Shown piece after piece: positions 1 to 12,799 of a DNA stretch of 64,000 nt. This stretch comes from Notamacropus eugenii (lineage: Eukaryota > Chordata > Mammalia > Diprotodontia > Macropodidae), in the NCBI RefSeq assembly GCF_028372415.1, contig NC_092879.1:92039741-92103740 (forward strand). Direction: 5' to 3'. Each line of letters opens with the position of its first letter. Position 1 is the stretch's first letter. The notes below the pieces were generated by a model, which did no database searches, was not told the origin of the DNA, and worked only from the letters and a program-made list of their open reading frames with translations. A program made the translations under genes and the position numbers.

Positions 1-151
1 CTGACTGTTCCCCTCCATAATCTTGAAATTCCAGCCCAAAACTGGGCCCTTGGCTGTTGTCCAGATGGGCATACACAGTGTAGTGCCATCTTTGACTTCA
101 GATGGAGCTCAGAGACCATCTGATCCACCCTGTACTTGAGCAAGAACTCAG

Positions 152-374
152 GCTTGTTGTTCAATTGTTACGTCTGACTCTCCATGACTCCACTTGGGGT
201 TTTCTTGGCAGAGATAACTGGAACGCTCTGCCATCTCTTTCCCCAGGTTATTTTACAGATGGGGAAACTGAGGCAAAGAGAGTGAAGTGACTTGCCCAAG
301 ATCATACAGCTAGTGTCTGAGGCTGGATTTGAATTCAAGAAGGTGAGTCTTCATGACTCCAAGCTGGGCCCTCT
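152..374 (-). repeat. Marsupial tRNA-derived SINE, antisense
   Basis: It carries the antisense hallmarks TTTTCTTGGCAGAGATAACTGG, ACAGATGGGGAAACTGAGGCA and GACTTGCCCAAGATCATACA, followed by TTTGAATTCAAG, the reverse complement of the B-box region. It is diverged. Confidence 0.8.
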
Positions 375-929
375 GTTCCCATCAGAATCCAGGTGATGAT
401 CCACCAAACAAATGGTTGCAAGGCCTTTGCTCAAAGCCCTCCCAGGAGGGCAGCCTTGCTCCCTCCCTAGGCAGCCCATTCCACTTTGGGGTAGGCTTCA
501 TTATTAGGAAGTTGTTCTCAAAATCAAACCTACATTTGTCTCTTTGCAACTCCCCCCACGGCTCCAGGGGCCAAAAAAGAACAAGCCCAGTCCTTCCCAT
601 AATATCCCTTCAGATACATGAAGACAGCTCTCATGTCCTCTAGCACTTTTTCTTCCCCTGCCTAAACATGCCTTCTCAGTATGGTCTGATCCTAAGGCCT
701 TTCCTCGCCCTAGTTGTGCCTCTAGACCCTCTCCAATTTATCAGTGCCCTTCCTAAACTGCAGTGCCCAGACCCTGAGATGTCATGCTTATAATAATGCC
801 CTATGGAAAGAAAGCTAGCAAGGTGTTTGCAAAAGGGTGGGCATTCACATGAACCAGATTGCAAGTACTTGCCATGGGCAAGGCTTTTCATCAGTGGCAT
901 TTGGTAATCGTAATCAAAGTGGCCATTTC

Positions 930-1128
930 GATAGCACTTTAAGGTGGGCAAAGTGCTTTGATATCATCCTTGACCTCAACAATCCTGTGATGGAGAGCCT
1001 CTTATTATCCCCATTTTCTATATGAGGAAAACAAGGCAGACAGAGGTTAAATGACTTGCCCAGGGTCACACAGCAAGGCAGGATTTGGACTCAGGTTTTC
1101 CTGACTCCAAATCCAGTGCTATCCCAGC
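930..1128 (-). repeat. MIR-family SINE, antisense
   Basis: It shows the core GTTAAATGACTTGCCCAGGG followed by TCACACAGCAAGGCAGGATT and GACTCAGGTTTTCCTGACTC. The 5' half resembles the MIR3-like ATTATCCCCATTTTCTATATG. Confidence 0.75.
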
Positions 1129-2439
1129 CTCCCTCCTGAAGCACAGGTGGGAAATCCAACTGGGACTACTCCTATGGTTTAGAATAGATCTTTGGCAAGT
1201 GTTGAGGGGAAACTCATAGCTTTTGGGGACCTAGAAGGGCCCAGTCCGTATTGGGGTAAACAAAGTCTGGGTCACCTCCAAATTTGGAACACTGCCAACA
1301 TGGGCCAATGGATTCCAAGGATAGCACTCCTTGAGAGTGTTTGAATGAGATAAGATGCTTTGCCATGCACTCAGTATACAGTGGGGCAGTGGGGCATGGG
1401 GGATGGGGGAAAGGTCTGACCCAGACCAGAGCAGGGCCAGTGGAGAGGAGCCCCCCCACCCCGAACTGGTGCACACGAGGTGGGGCAAAAATGTTCAGGC
1501 CCTGAGCCACAAGCTTGTTCCACAGCTTCTGTGGCATCATCAGAACTGACACAAGCAAATCAACAGAGCCAGATTAGAGCCTCCCCTCCTAACCAATTCT
1601 CAAACGTTGGCGGCAGCTTGGCACCCTATTCAAGCCTGTACCAGGGCATTAAAGTAGCAATATGGTCAGATCAAAGTAGGCTCCCAGATCAAGGAATCTT
1701 AACAGCACTGGTGAAACTGAATGTTGTTACCCTATCCCCTTAGGGAAGGTGAGCCTACTCATGTGCACAGAGCCTTCAATATGTCACATCGCTGAAAGCC
1801 AACACCACCAGAGGGAAAACCCAGGACTGTGCTGAGGGCAGCAAGGGCTCGGAGAAGCCTCCATTCTGCACTGTCTCCAGAGCTGGAGAAAGTTGGTTGG
1901 CAGAAAACGCCTTGGCAAGACTCATCCCAAGCATACCTCTGCTCCAAACATTCATTCCAGTGTCTAAGCCAGGGTCCATAGCTGGATTGTACAGAATCCT
2001 GAGGCCTGGCAGAATGAAAACAGGGGCTCCATAAACCAGTTTCAAAGCTAAAAAGAATTTGCCCTCAAAACTGTAACCAGGGCAGGGAGATCAGAGCTTT
2101 GACCTAGGGTGCTAAAATTTCAAAGTCACTCACAGTACTTGCAGTTAGTCAGCAACACAGAAGCAACTGGGCCCAACACCTAGATACTATGGCTGTCAGA
2201 TCCTGTTTAAAGGGCTGAGCTGGCCTCCCAGCCCTGGAAACAGTTGATCTAAGGGCAGTTTTGTTCAGCTTATCCTGGGCATGTTTTGTGCTACGTGTTC
2301 TGGCCATAAAAATGACTAGTGATGGCTCTCTTTTCTCATCAGAATATTAAACATGAGATTGGGTATCAAAAATACCTAATGTGTGGGACCATTTTTCAGG
2401 ATGAAAATAGGGTTGATTTCCTCGGTTGCCATCCAGACA

Positions 2440-2682
2440 TTTTTCAGTCATGTCTGGCTCTCTGTGACCCCATTTGGGATTTTCTTGGCAGAGATACTGG
2501 AGCAGTTTGCCATTTCCTTCATCAGCTCATTTTACTGATGAGGAAACTGAGGCAAATAGGGTGAAGTGACTTGCCCAGGGTCACACACCTAGGAAGTGTC
2601 CTAGACCACATTTGAACTCATAAAGAGGAGTTTTCCACACTCCAGGCCCAACATTCTATCCACTGTACCACCTAGTTGCCCC
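2440..2682 (-). repeat. Near-complete marsupial SINE, antisense
   Basis: It runs from TTCAGTCATGTCTGGCTCTC through CATTTGGGATTTTCTTGGCA, TGATGAGGAAACTGAGGCAA and CTTGCCCAGGGTCACACACC to CACTGTACCACCTAGTTGCC. The last is the reverse complement of the tRNA-like head. Both ends are present. Confidence 0.88.
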
Positions 2683-3645
2683 AACTTCCTCTAATTGCTT
2701 CCAAAATTTCTCTGAGCCCTCTTGATTCCTCTCTGCATTCCATGTCTTCCCAGAAGTTCACAGCAACAGGTTCATACCTTCTTTAGCAATGGTAAGGATG
2801 CCAGCAGCTGCCACAGGCTGCCGGGTCTTGCCCTGCCACCTGGCCAGCCCATCTCCTTTTTTGGTCATTCTAAGAGCTGGTTACACTTCCTAGCACTATC
2901 TGCATTTTGAAAGAGAGTATCAGGCAGCCCTTAATATCAAGGTCCTTTGCCAGTAGGGGACAGATTTCCAAGATATTGCCTCACAAATCTCCTCTCCAGC
3001 TCCCATCCCCTTTCCTAAAAATCTGTGGGCAAGGGCCCTTAGCAATCTCTCTAGCAGCCTGACAGCTCAGGCCAAACATAGTCTTAGGATTTATTCCCCT
3101 TTCCTCAGCAGCCAGGCTGGCCTCTTTTATCCTGGTAGGAAAACCTAGGGAGCCGTCTTTTGTCCTGTTCTTTTAGCCATTTTCCTTTGTCTCTCCCTGC
3201 CTTCCCTGGGCTACCCTGAGAGCTTGCCACAAATATATCCTATCTTCCTACCCCCACCCCCAACACCAGCCTGCCTTCAGAGGGCTTTCAAGATTCCTGA
3301 ATGTCTGTCATTTTGTTCCAATTCTTCCTAGCCCACAGGCCAATGACATATGCTAAGATGTGTCAGACACACTATCCTTCTGGGAAAGGGCACAGGACTA
3401 CATGGGAGGAAGCCTGATTTACCACAGCTGTGTTGCTATCTTGGGGGCAGTCCCTTAAAATGAGTAGGTTCTAATGATCACTAAAGGTTCTCCCAGGCCA
3501 AAGTACCCAGAGAAGACACAAGATAAAGGGGAGAAGGCATTCAACTGGCACTCAGCTGGGCCCTGTTTGAGTTTAACCATTAACTACTCAAGTGACTGGG
3601 TAAGTTCTTGGCTAAGAGCCTCCCCTCCAACTTCTATCAAATGAA

Positions 3646-3732
3646 AGGGTAGGGAACCTGCGACCTCAAGGTCCTGAAGTGTGGCCCTTTGACTGAGTCC
3701 ACTTTTTACAGAACAAATCCTTTTATAAAAGC
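3646..3732 (+). mobile_element. Partial copy of a nonautonomous hAT-like MITE
   Basis: AGGGTAGGGAACCTGCGACC, GTGTGGCCCTTTGACTGAG and TTTTTACAGAACAAATCC correspond block by block to the complete element at 49389-49515. The right half, including its terminal inverted repeat, is missing or unrecognisable here. Confidence 0.7.
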
Positions 3733-4257
3733 TAGGCTCCGCTCTAGGTGAATTACCCAAGCATGCTTTCTCTCTTTGCCTTAGTTTTCAAGAATGCCCT
3801 ACCCAGTGATCCCAGGGGCCATCCCAGCCTTTGGTCCTTGCCTATTTGCCCCCCAGTGCAGCCTCTGAGAACAAGTGATTCTATCTAGTGATCTCAACAG
3901 CAAGCTGGTTCCTCGCTCCTTCTAGACTGGCCCCACTGAGGCCATCAGAGAGCCTCCCTTCCTCTTTAGGAGGAATGGCCTACAGAGGCAACCTGTCTCC
4001 TACCATCACATGCAGGCCAGACCAGAACCAGAGGTGAGCTGGGCTTGTCCAGCAGCTGCTGGGATGGAAAGAAGAGATATCAGACTGCGTGTCAATGACT
4101 AGCTTCTCAATCAAGATGGAGGGAGAACAGGAAGCCAGGCAAACTCCTGGCCTTCCATTGATGTGACCCAGGACCCTGAAGTGGGGAAGAGGGTAAGAGG
4201 AGCCCCAAGCTGGGCCTCATTAGCCCATGCTTATATCTTTGCCATTGAACTCAGGCT

Positions 4258-4360
4258 GGTAATTTGACAGTTTTCATCTTCACTGTAATTACATTCAAAC
4301 TTTCGGCCCTTTGCTGAGGAATCCAGATGGAAGATGTTATCACTGCGTATGTACCAGGAG
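4258..4360. other. Unique AT-rich block, candidate conserved non-coding DNA
   Basis: It contains GACAGTTTTCATCTTCACTG and TAATTACATTCAAAC with no match to any repeat recognised here. The TAATTA core is a homeodomain-type site. Conservation cannot be tested from one sequence. Confidence 0.25.
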
Positions 4361-4519
4361 CAGGAAGCAGAGAATGGTCAAGTTCCTCTTCTGCTTTAGT
4401 GGCTGGCCAGTGAACGCCCTGCTGAACCCCTTGGAAAGCACATCCTCTGGTCCTCTCTAGGTTCCAGGGGTTGAGGGGTGGGTGGCAGAAGAGGGTTGTA
4501 GAGCCAGGGCTGAAGGCAC

Positions 4520-4628
4520 CTCAAAGGCCAACTAGGTCAGTCCCCTCAGCCTATTGAGGAGCATGGGGACATGAAATAACTCATCCAAGGTCACACAGGT
4601 GGTGAATGGTAGAGTTGCAGCCTCCTTG
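4520..4628 (-). repeat. MIR fragment, antisense
   Basis: GAAATAACTCATCCAAGGTC and ACACAGGTGGTGAATGGTAG are diverged MIR core sequence. Confidence 0.65.
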
Positions 4629-4679
4629 TATAAGACACAAAGGTGCCTCTGTCTTACACATCATCCACAAAGGTGCTAA

Positions 4680-4960
4680 AATCATCTTTCTAAAGTGCTC
4701 AGGGAGCTCTGAGTACTATATTTCCTTGGTCTGGAAACTTCAATGGCTCCTTTGCTTGGCATTTAGAGTCTTCAGTCTGCATCCAGTCTACCTACCTTCC
4801 TCATTTGACATTAGGCTCTGTTGCCACCTCAACATTCCAGCCCATCTGGCCTCCTTGCTGTTCCTGTTCACTACTTTTCATCTCCCACCTCTGGGCTTTT
4901 TCACGGGTCCATACCTGAATGTTCTCTCTCCTCAGCTGTGTCCTTCTCCTTTTGTACTGG
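4680..4960 (-). repeat. L2 LINE 3' region, antisense
   Basis: CCAGTCTACCTACCTTCCTC, ACATTCCAGCCCATCTGGCC, TCCTTGCTGTTCCTGTTCAC and CATCTCCCACCTCTGGGCTTT follow the order of the antisense L2 3' region. The open frame at 4606-4989 lies in this repeat and is not a gene. Confidence 0.75.
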
Positions 4961-5047
4961 CAGCCAGTCCACAAACGGCAGACCTTTGAAGGAGCAGAGA
5001 GAGAGAAGTACCAATTGGAAAGCCCATGAGTTTAGTTTCTTGCATTA

Positions 5048-5558
5048 TCAATCAACCAATCAGCATTTCTTAACTGTCTATTATGTGCCAGACACTGTGC
5101 TAAGCTCTGAGGATACAAAGAAAGGTAAAATAAAAGCCCATCTCTCTTCTCTGGGAGTTCACATTCTAATGGGGAGCAGGGGAGGACGACAAGAAAACAA
5201 TTACATATAAACAAGATATGTCCAGGATTAATTGGAGAGAATCTCAGAAGGAAAGGCACTGAGATGAAAGACTAGGGAAGCCTTATTGCAAAAGGGATTT
5301 CAGCTGAGACTTGAGGAAGCCGGGGATGATGACACAGTATGTTCTAGACATGGCCAACAGCCAGGGAAAAGAGTCCAAGTTAGGAGATGGGTGGTCTTGT
5401 CACTGAACCCCAGGAAGGTAAGAGAAGACTGGTTAGGTAAGAGGGCCCAGGCCATGAAGAACGTCAAAGCCAAGTATTTAATTTCATCCTTGATCCTGGA
5501 GGCAATAGGAAGCCACTGGGATTTATTGAGTGGGGAGGTGACAGGGTCAGACTGTACA
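5048..5558 (+). repeat. Long marsupial interspersed repeat (TTATGTGCCAGACACTGTGC type)
   Basis: It begins with CAGCATTTCTTAACTGTCTATT and CCAGACACTGTGCTAAGCTC. It continues through ATTGGAGAGAATCTCAGAAGG and GCTGAGACTTGAGGAAGCCG, and ends in CCTGGAGGCAATAGGAAGCC. Other copies in the window share the same order of blocks (24940-26205, 50808-51345, 63105-63560). I do not remember the family name with certainty. Confidence 0.75.
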
Positions 5559-6139
5559 CCCCAACCCCCAATTTCTTCTGTGAGGTGAATAATGGCAGCC
5601 TGTGTGTGTCTAGTAGCTTTGCTTGGGTATTAAAAATATCCAGGCCCCCTCATTTCAATCAAGTTCAATCAGTGACGTCTTACTAGAACAGAACTGATCT
5701 GGAGCCCCACCCTTTGGGGCCTAGTATAAGCTTCTGCATGTAAACTAGGGGAATTCCTTCCTCCACATTAGCTGAAGACCCTCAGTTAGGAAGACCAGAC
5801 CCACCTTGGCTTCACTTCTTGTTCATGATGATGCAGGCGGGTTGAGTAACCCACCAGAAGGGAAAGCACGCTTCTTGGTACCCAGATACCAACTCTGGCC
5901 CTAGGACCAGGGTCAATGTTTGGTTGTCTTCTTAGCTCAGGTGATCAGGTGCTGTCACGATGCCAGGGAGTGGGGGCAGGAGAGGAACAGAAAGGGGAAG
6001 TAAGGGACAAATTTTGCTAACTTCATAATTCTGTCCCCCTGACTGAGGAACTCAGAGAGTCCCCCTAACTGGGGGCTTGAAATTTTAAATGCCTTTATAA
6101 ATAACAAACAGCCCTAGGGACTAACTTCAGCCTATACAC

Positions 6140-6365
6140 AACATTAAGGAGACCTGAGTTCACACTAGCCTTGAAGTCAGGAGGACCTGAGTTCAAATCT
6201 AGCCTCAGACATTTACTAGCTATGTGTCTCTGGTCAGGTCACTTAATCCTGATTGCCCCCCAAAAAAGAGGAGCTGAGCTCAGGTCCTGCCTCTGAATCA
6301 TATAGACAGTGTGACCCCTGGGCAAGTCATTTCATCTCTTTGTACCTAAGATCAATTTGCAAGTA
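6140..6365 (+). repeat. Marsupial SINE, sense, with microsatellite tail
   Basis: TGAAGTCAGGAGGACCTGAG and TTCAAATCTAGCCTCAGACA form the B-box region and are followed by the SINE core. The element runs into a GT microsatellite. Confidence 0.8.
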
Positions 6366-6379
6366 ATATGACGAGGTAG

Positions 6380-6381
<2 letters not shown>

Positions 6382-6417
<36 letters not shown>

Positions 6418-6432
6418 ATGTGTGTGTGTGTG
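6382..6432. repeat. (GT)n microsatellite
   Basis: About 25 GT units with one CA interruption near 6417. It abuts the SINE tail at 6140-6365. Confidence 0.97.
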
Positions 6433-7429
6433 AACAAGCTAATGCCCTGAGACTGGGACTGGGCTGACCTCTTTTGAGTCTTCTTCCTCATATAGTACAG
6501 AGCTGAGTCTCCATGGTGAGAGATCTCACCCTAACTTATGGTGACAGTGCAGGATATTTCCTCATTCTTCATCTCTTTGCTCTAGGCCATAGCCAGGCAA
6601 TGGCTATTTATTCAATAATCACCAAACAGCTCCATGATGCAGAGTTCTTCTGATTTTTAAACTCAAAGTTTCTCCTGTTGATCCATGCAAATGACTGAGT
6701 AACAACCTGTCCATCTGCAGATGTCTGTTCCAACCTCAAACCCTTTTGAAGGTGGGAAAAAACATAAAGATCAGCTGAAATCTGAACGGGGCTCACCCTT
6801 TATAAAACACTAAGTTGTGGAGATGCAGTAAAATGCACTCTTCCGTCTCCTTGCTCTGTCACCCACCCCTTACAACCTGCACATTTGCCAGAGTGTGAAA
6901 GGGGTATAGCACATCCTTCTATTAGTGACAAGAGAAGACTCATTGATGAAAACAGGAGTTAGGGCTTGTCTGGAAATGACTGTAAAAGGTGTCGATTAAA
7001 CCTTAAAAGAAAAAAAAGATTATTTTAGAGATCCAACCACACTTGGGCTCTGCTCACTGCCAGCAGAGGGAACAGTGAAGTGGCTAATGGAAGGGAAGGG
7101 ATGAAGGGGCACAGTCACAGCCCCGGCCTTCAGAGAAGTCCTATCTTTGGCTACAAGGTTTGTTTGTTCTGACATTTGGTTTCTCTTGGGACTGTGAGGG
7201 AAGAGGAGCGAAGGCCCAAAAGGAGAAGAGAAGAGTAGAGGGAGGGGTAGAAAAGCCAGAGCAAGAAAACATGTATGAAGAGTTCCCTTTCTTAGGGAAG
7301 GGGGATGGGAGACCCAGACCCAGTAGTCACTCTTCCCCCATCCTAACTGACTATAACATAAATGGTTTGGCCAATGTTGTTTTCCTCTCTTTGAAGTATT
7401 TGTGGTAAAGTGATCAGGTCAGACTACCT

Positions 7430-7645
7430 GTTCTTTAAGTGTCTTAACCTGCACTCTGTGAACTTGTGCTTAAAAATATTTTCGTGACTATATTTTGATA
7501 TAACTGATTTACTATATAATACTATGTATTTTAACTTATACATTTAAACATATGATCTTGAAAAGGGATCCACAGGCTTCACCAGATTTCCAGGGTGGCC
7601 CATGACACCAAAAAAATTGTATTAAGAAGCCCTGAATGAGATGGT
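7430..7645. mobile_element. Possible old hAT-like DNA transposon remnant
   Basis: The right end reads AAAAGGGATCCACAGGCTTCA, GGTGGCCCATGACACC and TATTAAGAAGCCCTG, which fits an old mammalian hAT-type end. The left end (TTTAAGTGTCTTAACCTGCA) is a rough inverted match. The AT-rich middle is unremarkable. The family name is uncertain. Confidence 0.45.
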
Positions 7646-9489
7646 TTTTCAGATTCCTTCCAGCCTAAACCTCTGATCCTGTGGTCTTGGACGGTGTGAG
7701 GAAGGTAGAAGTAGAATTGTATATTCTCATCATACTAATAACAGAAAGGTTTAGGGACTTGGTACTTCCTGGTAAATGCCACCAAACTTTCCACACATGT
7801 TCCTGGCCCCCATGATCCAACAAAGGATGAATGTGTACCGTTAGGTGACAGCCACCATTTTCTCGAGTTTCATTCCAAAATGTTCAGAGCCTCCCAATCT
7901 GTCCACACCAAACATGTAACCAAGCAAATGACAAGCTAGCAGATTCCCATGGCAGCTGATGGTTCATGTTGAAGAGAAAAGCCTATTTTCAGAGCAAACA
8001 TCTGCTTGAAATGAAGAGTGCAGGGCCATCACCCAGGCTCACTATGCTTTCGGCAGTTGGAACTGGTGGGGCCTGGAAGCTGGCTCCGAGCTGTTAGAGA
8101 GACAAGTTCAAGTTCCTCACCTTACCAGTCTGCTTCCTGGATATTCTCCTCATCATTCAATCTTGAACCTGTAAATGCTGAGTGTGTTCACATTTTGTTC
8201 TGAAAGGAGAGTGTTCTCTGTGTTGATCTCAACATTAACCTTGCCAGTTCAAAACTGACCAATGAGAAAATAGAGTCACTCAGTTCAATGTGTCTGCTCC
8301 ATTTCACTATGGAAACAGTAAGAGCTGAACCATCAAGTCAGAGATGCAGTGTATGGAAAGGCCCCATCAGGTCATCTCACTCACTGTCTCCTAACCATTC
8401 CTCCTTTGACGATGAAACAAGGCCTTGTCCTATTTGGTTTTAAGTGAAAAGGGTTTACAAAGTTCCTTTTCACATAAGATCATTAGACTTCTGATTGCAA
8501 TATGTGCTTTTTTTTGGTCAATAGTTCTCCTAGGATAATGAAATCCATACTGTGTTAAATTGCGCAAAGAACAAAAGTCAGACCTTACTATATTAGGTAG
8601 AACATGGAAGTGCTTCCCATGGTATCAGCTTCCTTTGCATTGCCAACTGGGGAAACAGTTTCTTTTACACTCAAAGGAACGTGAGCTGTCGTGTCCAGCT
8701 TTATTTCAATTCAGAGCACAAAGAGTTAAGTTCAACATAATCTATTTTTTCTTGGAAAACCAAGGTGGCCATGGCTGTTCCTTCAGCTGAGCGCTGAAGC
8801 TTGCTCCCATCAAGAACAGAAAAGGACAAGAGGTCTAATATCTTCAGGGAGTACCCATAGCTGGTGGGCAAAAAGACACTAGAAATCTGAAGCCAGGTGG
8901 AGGGAGATGAGAGAGGTGAATGACTCTGACCTGTTCAGGTAACACTTCCACATTCAGGAACATGAGAGAGTAACAACGAGCAGAGGCAGAATTTCTAGTT
9001 GGTTTTCAATTTTCAAAAGTACAAATGATTAAAAAAAAGAGCAGCAGCAGTATAGAGTCCAAACATTGCTGTTGGTAAAATTACTACTTTTTTGCTTTTC
9101 TGGGAAAAATTTTTTTTAAAAAAATTTAAATTATACCAGAACTTTAAAATTTAAAAATACCAGCACTCCAATGGAAACCTTTGGGTAGTCTTTCCAATCA
9201 TGCAGATCACAACCTATCTCTGCCCATCCAGCCTGGGCAATTCTCCTCCACATCCTCCATGAATACGTCAACAGAAGACAGGAGCCAATACCCTCTCCAG
9301 GTCCCCTTTTCTATTTGTCCATTCTTTGATGACACCTTTTTGCAACTTTTCTTGCAAAATTCCTCAATTGTCCTGGGTCATTGTCTGCTCACGCCCTCCA
9401 TGAGCCTTTCCATTGTCTCATGGGTAAGCCTCAAACTCAATTCTCTGGACACTGGGTCCTTGGTGTCCCATGATTCACGGTCAGAATGC

Positions 9490-9905
9490 TGTTTATTAGT
9501 GTTGTAGATTTGTAAATGAACATTTTGTTGACATATTTGGTATTTACATCACCTACATTTCCCAATATGTCACTCCTCTCCCCCTCTACTTCCCAGACAA
9601 CCATTCCTTATGGCAAAAATTAAAAAGAGAGAAAAAACCCAGTTCACCAGAACTAACAAACATATCAAAGAGTCTGACATATGCACTGTTCCACACTCGT
9701 AGTCCCCTTTCCCCCCACCCAAAGAAGCCAAGTGGAGGCCTTTTAAAAAATCTCTTATTTAATGTCAAGCTTGGTGATTATAATTTTGAAAACTCGAGTT
9801 TTGATTGTTTAGTTGTTGTGTCTCCCTCATCCCGCTTACCGAACTTTGTATCAGTTCATACGTCTTCCCATGTTTTTCTATATTCATCATATTCTTACAG
9901 TACGG
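9490..9905 (-). mobile_element. 3' end of an older LINE, antisense
   Basis: CACCTACATTTCCCAATATG, the CTCTCCCCCTCTACTTCCCAG tract, CATATGCACTGTTCCACACT and ATCAGTTCATACGTCTTCCC resemble antisense 3' untranslated sequence of marsupial L1-type LINEs. It probably belongs with 10085-12780, separated by the MIR-like piece at 9905-10075. Confidence 0.5.
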
Positions 9906-10075
9906 TAACATTCACTTAATCTCTTTGAGTCTGTTTCCTCATCCTTATTTTAAAGATGATGATGATGATAATAATGTCACGTACTTTACAGAGTTGTTGT
10001 AAGGATCAAATGAGATAACTCATAGAAAGTACATTGCAAATGTTAAAATGCTATATAAATGCTAGCTATATTCTT
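9905..10075 (+). repeat. MIR/SINE 3' half with GAT microsatellite
   Basis: TTAATCTCTTTGAGTCTGTTTCCTCATCC is followed by a short GAT repeat and AAGGATCAAATGAGATAACTC, then AATGCTATATAAATGCTAGC, the typical 3' order of sense MIR-like elements. Confidence 0.7.
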
Positions 10076-10084
10076 TGATGTTCC

Positions 10085-11574
10085 AAATCAGAAGATGCCA
10101 GAAATCATTTTGCTCTGAATTCTACACTAGCTTGGTCAACTATTTTGTCTTTTGTTGACCTTTGTTAGATTTGTTGAGATCAGGAAGAGGAATATTAAAG
10201 TCCCTTACCATTATTGTGCTATCTTCTTGTCTTTGTGTAGTTCAGCTAACTTTGCCCTTTATGATGTTATGCTGCTTGGTGTATGTATGTTTATGTGATT
10301 TTGATTCGTTATCTATAGTTCCTTTAAGCTAAGTTTCCTTTCTTGGTATAAATCTATTGACATTGTGAATTTTTATTTTTGCTTTATCAAAGAGCATGAT
10401 TACAACTCCTTTTACAAATCCTGCTTTTTAGGATCCTCCTGATGCACAGTAAATTTTGTTCTACCCACTCACTGTCACTCAGTGTGCATTTAGTTTTAGA
10501 TTTTTTTTGTAAACAATGGTTTTCTTTTCTTATCTACTCTGTCACTTTCTCATTTAACTGGATTGTTTAGTCCATTAACATTTGAAATTGTAAGAGTTAG
10601 GCCTGTTTTTCCCTCCATTTATTACTCTGGTATTTTGAAAGATTTTTTAAATCCCCTTCCCCTGAGTCAATACCTTTCCCCTGAAATTAGTTTTACTTAA
10701 ATGAATTTGATGTGACTGTGTTCCCATAGGCTCTCTAACCCTCCACCCACCCACTCTGCCCTTACTGGCTTTGCCATTCTCCTGCCCCTTCCCTAGTTTG
10801 GGATTTTTGCTGCTAGTCCAGGATGCTGTCCATGGAAGTACAACACAGTCAAAGAAACAACAACTCCTCCCTGATTAAACCCATTATGGGGTCTTTACCT
10901 CCTATTACAGGCATATGAGTCTTCCCCTAAAGAGCTCTTCAGTGGGGCCCAGCTCCCACTCATTGGGTTGAGATCCCTCCCCACCCTTTTCAGTCTTCCA
11001 GGCTCAGTTCCCCCCCTCTGTTTTTTCACCTATTCTTTTGCTATTGCACCCCTGCTTCTTGCTGAGAAGTTATGGGAATCATCACCTTTTCACTGTTTAC
11101 CCATGGATTTGGTAGGGGTTCTGGAGCTAGCTCAAACTGGCTTGTGAAAGCTGGTTGTTACATTTTCAGTATGAACATTTACACCTCAAAAACTGACAAT
11201 TGCTATATATAAGGGCTTGATTTATTGTTAAGTCCACTGAATAGACTTAAGAAAGTAATGGATAAAATGTTAATAATGTAATTCAATTTGTGTGTCAAGC
11301 ATGCATTTCTCTCAGTTGTTAAACATTTACCAGCACACCACCACCCATCCCCCTGAGGCCCCATTTTCCCATTGAAGCATTCTCCCACTCTACAATCTTC
11401 TCCTAAAATATAGACTGATGAATGTGTAAGGGGTAGGAAAGAGGTCATGGGCTGTAGACCACCTTGTTTTAGTTTTCCTTTGCCTTCACTTCTATTTCTT
11501 TAAGCTCTGTATACCTCTTTAGTCCTTTGTGTACCTTTAAAAATTACTTAATCATCCCTTTTTTTGCCCTGTAA

Positions 11575-11646
<72 letters not shown>

Positions 11647-12780
11647 GTCTCTCTCTCTGTCTCTCTCTCGACATAAGACAACTGATGGATAAGTGTACTA
11701 ATTTACCTTTCTTATGTTTCTATTGCTTCAGATATTTTAAAATCCCATATTCTTCTCACATCTGATTTTTTTTCAGAGATTCCTCAAATGCCTTTCTTGT
11801 TGAATGCCTATCTTTTTTCATTAATTATTAGACTTGTGGTTGCAGGTTATATCATTTTTGGTTGAAGATTGAGTTTCTCTGCTTTTCAGAATAGACTATT
11901 CCATTCTCTCCTGCAATTTCTTGTGTTATGTGAATTTCCTTTATATTTGAAGGTCTTTTCTCCTGGCCATCGCAAAAGTGATTTTTGCCACTGAGATTGT
12001 GAAATCTAACCACTGTGCTTCCTGGAATCTGAAGGACAAGGTTTTTGGGGCTTTGTTTATCTTTGTACAGGTAATCTGTAGATTCTATTGGCTCATACTT
12101 TATATGTATTCAAAAGACCTGGGCACTTTTATTGCATTATTTCCTGTATTGTGGTGGTCAGGTTTATTTATTTATCATATTCTTCTGGAAGACTAAGAAT
12201 CCTCAAGTTATGTCAGCTCATCTAGTCTTTGAGTTCAATCACTTTGGTTTGTATAGAGTTCAAGCATTCTTTTTCCATTGTTATCTGCCAACTTTTCTTT
12301 CTCCTCAGTATTTCTGTGTTCCAGATCTGTTCATCTTTCTTTCAGTTCTCTTTTACTTCTTTATAGAGATTTTATGTCTTGGATTCATTTTTTTCTAATT
12401 ATCTAATTGAATTTTTACCATTCTGCATTGAGAGCTGCAATTTCTGAGATATGGTCATTCCTAATTTCTTTTATGACCTTCATTTTTCTGTTGAACCATT
12501 CTGGAGTGCCTTCATGTTGTTCCATACTCACTTGGGAGTCCACAGGATTCTGTATTTCATCAGGCCTTAGTTTTGTTTTGTTTTTTTTCCCAATGTCTAG
12601 TAATGTTCTATATGAGAACTTCATAATCTCTTTGAGGATTTAATATTCACATGGTCTTCTATTTTTAGGACATTCGCTGTTGATTTATCTCCTTATACTT
12701 TGAAGCTTTTGTTGAGGGTTTCCACCTTGAAATCTTTGGTGTTTTATCCTTTTTATTTTCCCTGATTCTCACTTTCTTAC
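10085..12780 (-). mobile_element. Older L1-type LINE, antisense, fragmented
   Basis: At 10130-10600 the antisense sequence resembles the L1 endonuclease region: AATATTAAAGTCCCTTACCA corresponds to the 'DFNIPL' segment, and TAAATCTATTGACATTG with TTTATCAAAGAGCATGATTAC resembles the stretch before it. A CT microsatellite (11579-11669) interrupts. Further on, a minus-strand 69-codon open frame (12415-12624) encodes a charged peptide with KMKVIKEIRNDHISEIAALN, which could be a remnant of LINE ORF1. I cannot identify it by family. No intact LINE protein remains. Confidence 0.5.
11579..11669. repeat. (CT)n microsatellite
   Basis: An almost pure CT tract of about 30 units, passing into CTCTGT variants at its right end. 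It lies inside antisense LINE sequence. Confidence 0.97.
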
Positions 12781-12799
12781 TCCTCCCCCTTTGCTAGTA

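Noticed and set aside
4606..5210. Two overlapping 127-129-codon plus frames
   Set aside because: They lie inside antisense L2 and the long marsupial repeat.
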